Assembly (NCBI RefSeq): GCF_037975245.1
Contig: NC_092571.1
Location: 11,925,917-11,989,916, forward strand
DNA: 64,000 bases
Source: Apostichopus japonicus
Taxonomy: Eukaryota > Echinodermata > Holothuroidea > Aspidochirotida > Stichopodidae
Direction of reading: 5' to 3'
In this document: positions 1-12,800 of the stretch, piece after piece
Numbering within the stretch: the first letter of the stretch is position 1
How the letters are laid out: every line of letters starts with the position of its first letter
Notes under the pieces: generated by a model
Database searches by the model: none
What the model saw: only the letters and a program-made list of their open reading frames with translations
What the model was told of the DNA's origin: nothing
Made by a program: the position numbers and the translations under genes

Positions 1-3000
1 ATGTTAATGAGTCTAATGACTAGCATTAATCTGCTTTGAAAAATTTGAATTTTCCAGTCATTAAACTAACTTATCCAACAAAAAAACTGCCATTCACAGA
101 GCAAAACTTAACTGTCCTGACCCATATTCTTGACTTCTGAATGATTGATGGGCACACACAACGACTGCCTTCGGTTAACGACCTGTGCTCGATCACGTCA
201 CATGCAAAATTGTTGCCCATGATTGGTTTCACATGCGATATTAGATGTGAGCCGAAAAAAAAATGTTATTTGAGAAAACACTACATGTTGACTTGTTAAT
301 TTAGCCCAATTTAAGCTGACACACTGCCCAACTACTATCCATGATTTTCCATTGTAATACTGTTGAGTCGAGGTGGGAGGGGTATTTTCAGTCAGTGGGT
401 AATACAGCCTCCCATCCATCCCTAAGTCTGGAGATTCTCTCGTGGCTCTTATCAACATTTCAGCCTCGAGAATTATGCTACAGGGTCAAATTTTAGACGT
501 TGTCCATTCCATGAGATGTTCGTTATTTCAATACCCCTATTAAGAAACATGATGAACCCTTGCGTGTGTTCAAAGTTGACTTCCCCCTGTATCACCTGGC
601 TTTTAGCAAAGTGTTTTCAATATCCTCCTCCGGCCTCAACCGAGATATACGATATTCATGCGACACACCGCCAGAACGCAGAGCATTTTCTTTGGCATGC
701 AAAATGAACACCTTTACTTTGCAATGCGAAATATGATAAACACGTCTGCACATGCAACACCTTGCTTTACATAATTTTTCTTAATTTTTTCTTAATATTA
801 GATTTACAGTCTTGTTCAGGGCCAAGGCCCTCTCACATGACTTTACAACTTAATCCCTGGTCATTGGTAACTTGTCACACCCACCCACCAAAGTCAATCA
901 CTCTCTCCTGGGGCACCACATCTACATGTCCCCCAGGGGACTTCCCATAGGGTGCAGCCACAAACCAGCGCACGCAACTATATTTACAAGTTACCTCGCA
1001 AGCCAACGGGGGAAACTGCAGGAACCACCGTCTCAAGTTAAGTCGAAGCCGTCCAAATCGCAAACATCATGACCTTCAGATAGTACAAGTCTGGGTTGCA
1101 AGGTTGAGTTTAGTTGTATAGATACAAGTTAACGTTACAGGCAAAATGAAACAAAATGAAAATGAATCATGCTTTGCAGGCGCTTAGAATTCATGATATT
1201 TATTGTGTTCGACATTGAACAATGCTGCGTAGGCTGTCAAGGACGATTCCAGAAGGTTATTTAACCAAAAAAAAAGAAGAAAAAAAAGGCCTGAATAACC
1301 ACTCTTAGCTCAATTGTGCTCGGTATGTGATATGCTTTGGCAGTTACAAACTTATAGTGACTGGTTTTATACAACTCGGCAAACCTTTGGTCTGAAGTAA
1401 ATGTTTTTTCACAGACCTTAAACTAAAACTTGAAAAGGACCAGAACCACAGAAATAAATAATAGCTTGATCATAAAGTAAAGTAACAATCACAGGTTTGT
1501 TCCACACCGGTAAATTCCAACAAAAGTCTTTTATTTGACTTGCTGAGTACAAACATGAATGGATAATTTTTTATGTGTACGCATCGACCCATAGCATTTT
1601 GTAAGTGACAAACTTTAAAGCCTTTCAAAACTGGTACAAAAGTCTTGCAGACTAACGTATTCCATGACACGTTATAGTTCACATTTAAGCGTGGTACCTT
1701 AAACACTCCCCTATGGTCCCAGTTTGCTTTAAGCAAGGGCCTATTAGCTTAACCCCCACTCTTTGTGGAGGGGGAGGGGAGGGGGAATCGCTAGAAGGTG
1801 AGATCTTTGGTAAACATAGAAGATATCAGTTTTCTGGTCTTTCTTCAAACTTCCCCACATCAGACAAAGGTTACACAAGAGACATAAACATTGGGATATT
1901 GAGTTTGTCTGTGACTTTTTATTGTTTTACTGGGCTCACAAAACAAGGAAAAATTAATCTATTTAAGAAAACAGAAAACCCAAACCCTGCCACTAAACAC
2001 CTTTTTTAATGAGCCATTGTCACAAAATTCCAGTGGCTATGTTGTAAAGGTAAATCCTAGCAAGAATTGCAAGTCCTACCAAATATTTTTGTAGACTTAA
2101 AATTACGGCACGTTTCTTCATGAGCCCTCTAGCAAGTTTCGAGTTAACCACGCCTTCGATGCAAAATGCAGCTCTCACAATTGACACCGACGTTTGGCTG
2201 ACAGTATCGCAGCTAGATGTGAAGGTGTCTATTCTCCGAAATGACCTTTGACCTCATGGCATCTCATAATCCCAGCTGTCAACCGCATGAAAGTTCGTAA
2301 AATGGGATCAAACTGGGATTACAAGATTAGACTGGGGGGATTCAAGTAACTTGTTGGCCGATTCCAATCGACCAGACATGAAAATCACTAACAGCAATTT
2401 CCTATAATTAATTAATTGTATAATTTAATTACTAATAATAATTAACAAAATCGAAGAAAGAAAAAAAAATGGAAAAAGAGAAAAAAAAGTTGTCTTACTA
2501 AAATCCAACATGGATTAAAATATTTTCCTTCATTCAAGGTTAAGAATCTAGTACACTACATATCTGTGTAAAGTTAATGATACCCTTTATCACCATGCAG
2601 CAAGCAACTTTATGAGAAAAGTTACTAAAAAAGAAATTAAAAAAAAAAAAGGAAAGATTGTTGCGAGAAGATTTCAGTCTACCCCCATCATCGACATCAT
2701 CCTACAAGTTATGAAAGATAGACTTACTTAAAACGAGCCGTGTTAACATACAATGACCGCAGATATTGAACAAAGGTAGAAAACACACATCGTAAGAGGA
2801 TTTTACAGTGGAAACAAAAAAAAGAATGGGTATACAAAATTTAAGTCTGAAAAGGTTTAAGTATCAGAGATGGAACACGTTGATAAAAATTTGACACATT
2901 TCGTACAAAATTTTTAAGGAAATTTTTTTAAGTGATTCACAAAGTTAAGTAGGCCACATGATAATTAAATTTTCGTAAAAATATATCTAGACGAAAAGGA

Positions 3001-3797
3001 AAGTCAAAGGAAAGCCTCTCTCGAAAAAAACAAAAAAAAAACACAGAAAACAAAAAATGTATTGTAAAAATTAAGAAAAATTGTGATCTCATACTTTTTT
3101 GATCTTAGCTCAACTTTTAGCGCCTTGGTATCCAAACATTTTTTTTTCCGGCTTGGTGACTGCATTGTTTACCTTTAAAATCTTGGCGACCCACCATTGG
3201 GGGGTTGCTGTGATCTGGGGAAGGGGTATATAGAGGGGAATTGAGAATTTTTTATCATGTCATTATGGGTACTTAGTTGCAAACTGGTATTCTATTTCGC
3301 ATATTTGAAGTTATAAATGTTCAACATTTTTTCCCATTTGTCTTCCTTTCTTATCATCCAAACTATTTTTCGGTGAACCTTCCAACTTTTTTGGCGATCG
3401 TAATAAGAAATGGCCGTGACCCACACCACTTTGAACACCGAGGGTTTAAAGGGACCAATCAGAAATTATCACAGCACATTTTAAATAACACTTCTTTGTT
3501 AGCTGCTAAAAGTTTGCTTAATGATTATAAACTTTTCCAGGTCCACATTCACAATTTAAAATTTTTTCATTTATGTTACTCTGACATCGGAATCTCTTTT
3601 AAAGGAGTAAAAAAACTTGGAGAAATGTGTTCGACGAAATAGGTAGAAGACGAAGTCTGGCAAATATCGGGAAGGATTAAAAGATACTTTCATCGGACGT
3701 TTCTCACCACCACCACTTGCCCCGTCACTCCTTTACATCGGCCCAGTCCAATGGAATGAGAGAATCTGTAAAACACCGGACGTCTCTACACCACACG
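1..3797. other. Downstream flank of GOLIM4
   Basis: AT-rich, with A-runs and one SINE remnant (801-1003). It probably includes the GOLIM4 3' UTR, whose end I could not place; candidate minus-strand AATAAA signals are at 1198-1203 and 1530-1535. No gene was seen. Confidence 0.5.
801..1003 (-). mobile_element. tRNA-derived SINE, family 1, 5'-truncated copy
   Basis: Reverse complement of the 3' half of the SINE at 48274-48640. Shared words include GGTGCAGCCACAAACC and AAGTTACCTCGCAAG. An A-rich tail lies at about 770-800 (T-rich on plus). Confidence 0.8.
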
Positions 3798-3827
3798 TTA
3801 CCTCATCTCCTGGTTAAATTTAATTTT
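3798..3827 (-). CDS. GOLIM4: GOLIM4 exon 21 (proposed): final 9 codons and stop
   Basis: A strong minus-strand acceptor (a long CTTCTTCTTC tract followed by CTGCAG) opens a 30-nt phase-0 reading, KIKFNQEMR, then TAA at 3798-3800. Phase fits exon 20, and no better terminal exon was seen. This is splice-signal evidence only, so a different last exon remains possible. Confidence 0.5.
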   Translation of the reverse strand, partial: KIKFNQEMR

Positions 3828-6800
3828 CTGCAGCGGAAGAAGAAGAAGAGGATGACGCAAGAGTCAATCTCAACGGCACATTTTTAATCTTTTTTCACTA
3901 ATTAATAAGTAATTAATTAAGAGATAATTTCGATGACAGACGATATACAAGATTAATTTTTTTTTTAGTCTACGCTGTTAATTAAAAACCCAAAATCTTG
4001 ATATTATGTTCCTGATTCTAAACGGATATGGTTGCTTGGATTTAAAACTATTTTTTATCCGATAAAAACCTTTCTCACAAAAGTGCATTATAGAAGTGGT
4101 CATGGCACGTGTCCCTTGGAAGCTTTATAATTTTGTAGTCCATCTGTCCTTGAAATTTCGAAAGTTTGTATTTAATGTGCGTAATGTTCTCTTATCGCTT
4201 GTAAGAATATTACTTTCAGTGGACGAAAGAATTATACATTATTAAATATAAAAAATTAAACAAAAAAATTAAACAAAAATAAATAAAGCTTAAAATGGCC
4301 CTGACTGTATCCAGCGATTATCTTTAGACGATGAACTTTCAGCAAACGGAATATCCCTTTAAACATCAGATATTCATCGACAAAATTGGCTGGACTACCA
4401 AGTAAGCCGTTTAAGTCACACCCGAACAACGAACGTAATAACTCAAGAAAAACAAAAATGTAGGATACATTTGTGGTCTCGAATTAGAAAATTTACAACG
4501 TATTTGAATAATTTGTCACAGACAAATGCATGGGAAGTTCATTTCTTGATCTGATCTGCCAAAAGTAAACAATTATTTCTTGAAAGGTTATATTTAGAAT
4601 GTCTACACAAATTACTTAGTTAAATAGTCTGGATAAATTGATATTGTGAAAAAAAAATACAAAGATAAACGGCATGAAATATTGCATTCGTACATGTCTA
4701 ATTTTTGTAGGACTTTGACGAATTGACAGTCAGCTTCTCCCGAAAGTGATACTCTTTTTCTTTGAGCTTACATGTGGATCCAGGGTCCACCCCTACCTGC
4801 CCCCCCACAACCCCATTTGAACCCCAAAACAAAAAATTAAGTTGTTAAACACAGCCCTTACATGTAGGCCTAATTATATAGACTTCAATAACGTCCCGAA
4901 CACGCCTCAGAATGCACCATTTTGCATCTTTTAAAATTTTCCGTTTTTCCGTGGTGAGCACCACCAGCCCTCACCCCCTACTTTGAAGTCAGCTTCAGCG
5001 AATAATCAAAATCCTGGAGCTGGTTGGATACTTACATCTTGTTTATCATCTTCGTTTGATTCTTCTTTTGCCGGGTGGTCAAGAACGGGTGGATTATTAA
5101 TAACGTCGTTCATCTGGGCATCTAGATAGGGAGGCCGGAAACAGAGTTAGGTTTTACGACCGGCCATAATCAAATTTAAAAACACTTCTCAACAAGTGAC
5201 AACAGTATAGCAAAAAAAGAAGGATTCCTGATTACTGGAATTTAAGGAGCTGTAGCTTCTGAATGTCGTCCCCCCCCCCATCCCCCCCGACAAAGAAATG
5301 ACGATATAGAGATTGCGGCCTACTTAGGGCTGGATGGCTCGGTTGTTAGAAAACAGGCCACGTAATCCATCTTGGTTATTGACAATCTCCAAAACAAGAT
5401 ATAAACACTGATTTTACTTCATCAAAAAGTCTGTGAGTACCACTGCTTGTAATTACAAAACATATTCATTTATTTAGTTATTTGAAAAAGTTACTTTAAT
5501 GAACAAACAGGGCAACTATTTCCTTCTGAGTAGTGAGATAAACTAAGAAGATCAGCAGACTGACTGCTCGGTATTTAATTTTGCTCAGAACGAAAAAATA
5601 AAATGAAAAAAATGAAGAGGAGGAGGAGGAGCAAACTGCATTGTTGTGAAATACCGCTGCGATGGGTACAGCCAAATCTCACCATTTATGAGAAAGTCAG
5701 AAATGGGTTGAAATGAATCATTACTTACCATCGATTTCAGGACGGTCTAAGCCTTGGTGTTGCTCACCATTTATGAGAAAGTCAGAGACCGGTTGAAAAT
5801 GAATCATTACTAACCATCGATTTCAGGACGGTCTAAGCCTTGGTGTTGCTCACCATTTATGAGAAAGTCAGAGACCGGTTGAAAATGAATCATTACTAAC
5901 CATCGATTTCAGGACGGTCTAAGCCTTGGTGTTGCTCACCATTTATGAGAAAGTCAGAGACCGGTTGAAAATGAATCATTACTAACCATCGATTTCAGGA
6001 CGGTCTAAGCCTTGGTGTTGCTCACCATTTATGAGAAAGTCAGAAACCGGTTAAAATGAATCATTACTAACCATCGATTTCAGGACGGTCTAAGCCTTGG
6101 TGTTGCTCACCATTTATGAGAAAGTCAGAGACCGGTTGAAAATGAATCATTACTAACCATCGATTTCAGGACGGTCTAAGCCTTGGTGTTGCTCACCATT
6201 TATGAGAAAGTCAGAGACCGGTTAAAATGAATCATTACTAACCATCCATTTCAGGACGGTCTAAGCCTTGGTGTTGCTCACCATTTATGAGAAAGTCAGA
6301 GACCGGTTGAAAATGAATCATTACTAACCATCGATTTCAGGACGGTCTAAGCCTTGGTGTTGCTCACAATTTATGAGAAAGTCAGAGACCGGTTGAAAAT
6401 GAATCATTACTAATCATCCATTTCAGGACGGTCTAAGCCTTGGTGTTGCTCACCATTTATGAGAAAGTCAGAGACCGGTTGAAAATGAATCATTACTAAC
6501 CATCGATTTCAGGACGGTCTAAGCCTTGGTGTTGCTCACAATTTATGAGAAAGTCAGAGACCGGTTGAAAATGAATCATTACTAATCATCCATTTCAGGA
6601 CGGTCTAAGCCTTGGTGTTGCTCACCATTTATGAGAAAGTCAGAGACCGGTTGAAAATGAATCATTACTAATCATCCATTTCAGGACGGTCTAAGCCTTG
6701 GTGTTGCTCACCATTTATGAGAAAGTCAGAGACCGGTTGAAAATGAATCATTACTAATCATCCATTTCAGGACGGTCTAAGCCTTGGTGTTGCTCACCAT

Positions 6801-9800
6801 TTATGATAAAGTCAGAGACCGGTTGAAAATGAATCATTACTAACCATCTATTTCAGGACGGTCTAAGCCTTGGTGTTGCTCGTCTTCGCCTACATCGGGA
6901 TTTTGTACGACGTCTTCCTCTCCAGGGTCTTCATCTTTTGCGACAAATTCCCTGGTGAGATGCAAAAATGTGCGACGAAAGTTGGCACATTTGTTTTAAA
7001 TTGACATTAAATTGGACATTAAATGGACATCAAATGGACACAAAATGGACACTAAATGGACATGGACAATTAAAAGGACATTTGTTTTAAATGTTACGTT
7101 AACACATCCGCATGCAAAGTGGAAGACAATTACACCGGGATACTTTTAAAAAAAGTTGCACGGCATCCATTTTTTTATATTTTTTTTTTACTATTAAGCA
7201 AGTGCCACGACTCACAGCCTCTCAGAATCCATATTAATGATACATGCAGAATGTCGGTATGGGGTTGAAGGCATAATCGGTGGCTGAAGTTGATTTCTTG
7301 ATAAAATTGCTGGAAATTGTCTCCGCCTTTGGCTACAACTACATCTTCACAGTGACATTTTACATCGGGCAGATATTCATTTCTAAAAATTTGGTGATAT
7401 TTTGTCATTCCAAGAGTATTTCATTTTCAGGGATTGGTTAAGGAGAAGACTTATAAATGGAAATTCAAGTTTCTGAAGAATATGTACTGTGATGACATCA
7501 TAGACCCTCCCCCCACCCTCCCCCACCCTCCCCCACACCTACTGTGAACCACTCCCTGGAGTAGTTGAAGGTTTAGCCAGTCAAAATAGGTCAGTTTCAA
7601 TCAACCACATCTCAAGTTTGGAACAAGATATTGATTTAAGGGGGTGAGGGGTTAAACTTCACAGAGTGGAATATATTTCTTGTTTTACATGAGTGTTACA
7701 ATTTCTATCACCCACATATCCTTTTCAAAATCAACCGAGAAAGCAGTTATCTCTTTGACCCTCAGCATCCACATATGCAAGTATGTAACTTAAAATGGAT
7801 CGTATATTGCTTGCACTTAACATATCAGTTTCGCCATGCAATAAACAGTTGCAGCTCATTTTGAATTTTGTAGGCCCATTTGGAAGACCCTCCCAGACGG
7901 CAGACTGTGGATTGTACTAACTAGAGCACCAAAGGTGCAGAAGCTCATACCTTTTTGAGCTTAAAAATGTATGGCCCACAAAACCAATTTTGGGCCCATG
8001 AGGGATACCCCCCCCCCTCCGTTAGCAGAACCCTGGCCACACCACTGGCTATAATTCCTATTTTCCCCTTTAAATCCTATTTTACCCACTCTCTCAGACA
8101 ATACCACTGACCTACCCTATTAAACTTTCTCCCCTCTACCTTAGCAGAAGTAACTTCACAAGCACTCCCTACAAGACATAACTTCACAAGCTGCCTACAT
8201 ACCTCAGGATCAAAGACTTCTAAGAATCGGCAAGTGCTGATTGGCTATAGGGCTCTCATGCTTACAGTTCAACAGTTAATAACAACTCCCAGTCCTGCTT
8301 TAATTCCACTAACAGCCCTGCAGAGCTTAACCACAAATGTAAACAAACACTGCAGAGACTGGGAGACAAATTAAAGGAGCTTTGGCAAAAAGTGAAGGCT
8401 CAGATTTTTTTTAAACAATGGGGATTAATTGTAATTAATTAACTTTTGACCAAAAATTTTTAGGCATCAACTGATTCATACACAATCCAACAATCATCAG
8501 TTCAACTTTGAATATGATCCATCAAAATCTTGAGGAGATTGAGATATTTGAAAATATTACAAAGAATGACCCCCGATGACCCCCTAAATGCATTTGACCT
8601 CAATTTTCCGAACAACCCTCGTAAATCTCATCCCGAGGAACATTGTGACCAAGTTTCATTATAATTGGCCATACACTGTACGAACAGGAGCAATTTGAAA
8701 ATATAGGGCCGTGGCCCGGGCCACAAAATACCCCTAGTTGATCTTTGATCCCAAATTCATGAACACCCTGAAGGTAAAACTACCATAGTACTATCGTGAC
8801 AAACCCTCAACATTGTACCATGGAATCTGTAGGAGAAGAAGCATTTTGCGTATTTCCACAAGATGGCCCATTACGGCCCACAGGTGACCTTTGACCCCAA
8901 ATTTTGGACCATCTCTGATGGCCCTATACCCAATGGTCCTTGTGTCCAAGTTTCATGAAATTCCATCAAACACTGTTCGAGTGGCAGCGGTTTTACCAAT
9001 TGTTGACAGATAGAGTGATAGACGCCGCACTGTAACAATAGCTCACACCAGCATGCTGGTATGAGCTAAAAATGAGGACCCCCCTTCTTACTTTAGCTGA
9101 AACCAGGGCTCAAACCCCCTGGCCTCCAGTATGACAAGCTGTATAGGTTGGTTTTTAGACTTTGAGGTTGTTTATCTGTTCATTACATTCGGTATTTGGG
9201 TCGTTCTTGTTGTTTACCTATGTTTGTATGTGTTGGAAGGTTCTGGACAAGATAAGGCACATTAAACAAGTTATTCGTATGTCATTGTTTTATGTTATGT
9301 TTTCAGCTTGTCTATTCTCACAAACTACACTTATACGCCAAACTACATCCACATGGTTTACATTACTTTGTGTAGTTTAAAACATCCAACAGCCATGCTT
9401 GCCCTCTGACTACAGAGTTCGCAGTAAGCTTTCAAATTCTCCATTTTCCATTTTGCAATGTAAAGTGGAGTGTTAGCTCAGTGGTTAATGCCGGTGCCTT
9501 TCAATCATAAGGTCCCCGGTTCGAGTCACTCCAAGATTAATGTATGTCGTCCAGTTACAGAGTTGTTGACAATTAACAATTCATAATCATGGAAGTTAAA
9601 TATGAATGTAAGAGACTGACTTCGGTCAGCTTGCGGCTTTGATAAGGCAATGATGGCTTCTTTGCGGGTTCCTGCTTGCAGGAGGTACACACATACAAGT
9701 ACCACCGTGTCGGCAAGGATCAGGTTTACCTTTGGTCGTTTGGACTGTCGCTGTCTTCGGGTTTGTTGTCGTCGATATTCGACTCTTCGTCCTTATCTTC

Positions 9801-12800
9801 CTCTCCGGCACCTTGGACTCTGGCTTGAAGCTGTAACTTCAAAGAAAAAAGGCAGGAAAAAACAAAAATTGAAAAATATAAAGGAAAATTAACATGAAAC
9901 AAAGTGTGAGTAAAAGACAAGCAAAGTGAAAAGATTTGATTAGAAAAAAAAAAAAAATCGAAAAATATAAAGGAAAATTAACATGAAATAAAGTGTGATA
10001 TATAAGACAAGCAAAGTGAAGAGATTTGATTTGATAATGTCAGACTTCTGTCAAAAGAACCGTGACACCAGTGACCCAAAGACAGCTGTTAGGGACATTT
10101 TCAAAACATGAAAAAAAAAAATTTAAAAAAAAATTATAAAAAGGGCAAAATACTGTAGCATTTTCATGCTTAAATTTTGAAGCGATCAAAGATTCTGTTG
10201 GGAATGGAAAAAGTGTCATGTCGTAACAGAAATGAAGGCAAATGCACTCCTTTAAATCAGGTCTACGATACTTTTCAACAAATCTACACAGAGGTTTCAC
10301 TTCCAGTGACTATGCACTCACCACCCCCTCCCCTCCCCCTCCCCTTCCCCCTCACCCTCCCTCCCCTCTGCCCAAATTTACACGAGGCAATATTCAATCG
10401 CTAGCCGTCCACCTCACCTGTTGCTGTTTTTGTAAACCTTCTGCTTCTTCGATGTGTTCCTCCACTTCGTCTCGCCGGACATCAATCACTAACCCTGAGA
10501 GAGAAACCAAAATATAGTAGAATTAGACTTTTCCGAAGCGAACATATACGGAAATATATATTTTTCTACTCCCGAAGATCCCGACAACACCCTGGGGTAT
10601 CTTCTCCCCTGCGAGCGTTTAACTGCTTCATCAGCACACGACATCTTCGATGGTCGCATCCTTCCACCAGCTCTTTCCATCACCCCTGCCCACACCCCTT
10701 CTTCCCTTCCACTGTTGTACTCCTTGGATCCTACCAACATCGTCTATCACATTCACAGAGCACTCATTTGGCTACACATCGTACGATATCTTTATTAACC
10801 ACTGTCAAAATGTGTTTTGATGATCCAAAACTTTCTGGTTTCTACCGTCCGGTGTTACAAGATGCACACACAAGTCGCAATGGTGTTCCTTCCATCCCAC
10901 GTTCCCCTTTTCCCATTCTCTTTCTCTCCCATCTCATCCCTATGAAGTTCATTTTTCTCTCCACCTCCCTCATCCCATCTTTTTCTTCCCCGTTTCTTTA
11001 TGTTTTCCCCCCCTAAATCCTGACACCTTCCATACTCTCATCTTCTGTTGCCCGTGTTCCAACCAAGGTCCTTCCCTCCACATCCTTTCAATCTTTTTCT
11101 GCCCTATTTCTTTAGGTTTTCCTGCAATATCCTGAGTTCCTGACATCTGCGATACACCTTCTTCCTTCACCCCTGTTCCAACCAAGGTCCTTCCCTCCAC
11201 CTCCCACACCCTATTCACCTATCTCTTCCCTGTTTCTTAAAGTTGTTTTTCCCTAAATCCTGACACCTGCTATACACCATCTTCCCTATATCAAGGTCCT
11301 TCCCTCCACCTCCCACACCCTATCCATCTATCTCTTTCCTCTTTCTTAAGTTGTTTCTTCCTTACATCCTGACACCTACTATACACCATCTTCCCTATAT
11401 CAAGGTCCTTCCCTCCACCTCCCAAACCCTATCCCATCTATCTCTTTCCTCTTTCTTAAGTTGTTTCTTCCTTACATCCTGACACCTACTATACACCATC
11501 TTTCCTATATCAAGGTCCTTCCCTCCACCTCCCACACCCTATCCATCTATCTCTTCCCTGTTTCTTAAGTTGTTTTTTCCCTAAATCCCAACACCTATTA
11601 TACACCATCTTCCCTATATCAAGGTCCTTCCCTCCACCTCCCAAACCCTATCCATCTATCTCTTTCCTCTTTCTTAAGTTGTTTCTTCCTTACATCCTGA
11701 CACCTACTATACACCATCTTCCCTATATCAAGGTCATTCCCTCCACCTCTCACACCCTATCCATCTATCTCTCCTCAGTCTCTCTCTCTCTCCGTCTCTG
11801 TGCCATATATTACCAGGAGCATCTTCGTCTCTGTCATTCTCTGCCTCGTAATTCCCCGGAGGATGCAATGCCATATTGTCATCTTCTTCTGCTTTCTCTT
11901 CTCTTCTTAAATCTTCTTCGAGTTGTTTTTCTTGTAAAGCCTAAAACACGAAAAACGAATAATGAAAAGAAGTAAATGATGACACCCTTCATAAGCCCAA
12001 CTACGAACCAATCACAAAGAACGTTAACCCCCCACTCCACCCCCCCACCCCCAGCTCCAAAGTCTTTCAATTTATTAGGCTTGTAAATCTTAACGACTAC
12101 AGCTTCAAATCAGCGTTATATTATATAGGCATATCATCGACAGAAAAAGCGAATGGAAACTTATCGACGACATCTGGTATAAGCGAATATTACGTGACTA
12201 AAAGTATGATTTGCACTGAGTTAATTAGTACGTGTCATGTGTTTGACCAACTCAGGAATCCAACCTGAAGTTTATGGTTATCCTACAACCCTAAGTTTGT
12301 GGTAATCCTACTAATAATATCATTCTCATTACCTCCATATTATCGCTTTATTTGACTTGGTCCGACTCTATAAGTTCAGACGAGTAGAAACCAATTACCT
12401 AACGTAGTGACTCTACAACAGACTACATCTACAACCGGTGGGCAATCCATGGAGTATCACTCATTAACATGTTGTTAACTTGCAGAGTTCTATTATCCCC
12501 ACATGGGTTTGAGGGTTTCGGCCATTTTGTATGTATGTATGTATGTATATATGTATGTATTTTAGATCCTCCTGCAAGCAGGAACTCGCAAAGAAGCCTC
12601 ATTGGCTTATCAAAGCCGCAAGCTGACCGAAGTCAGTCTCTTACATTCATATTTAACGTCCATGATTATGAATTGTCAATTGTCAACAACTCTGTAACTG
12701 GACGACATACATTAATTTTGTTGTGACACACTATATTAAAGCACTCACACAAGCACACGCACACAAATGACACGTTTTGTCACCTGAACAAACAATGGGA

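Noticed and set aside
3277-3642. Plus-strand open frame of 121 codons
   Set aside because: AT-rich composition, no recognisable domain, and it lies in the GOLIM4 3' flank.
9472-9533. Possible functional tRNA gene
   Set aside because: The arms pair only in part, and the flanking body recurs elsewhere, so it is a SINE head.
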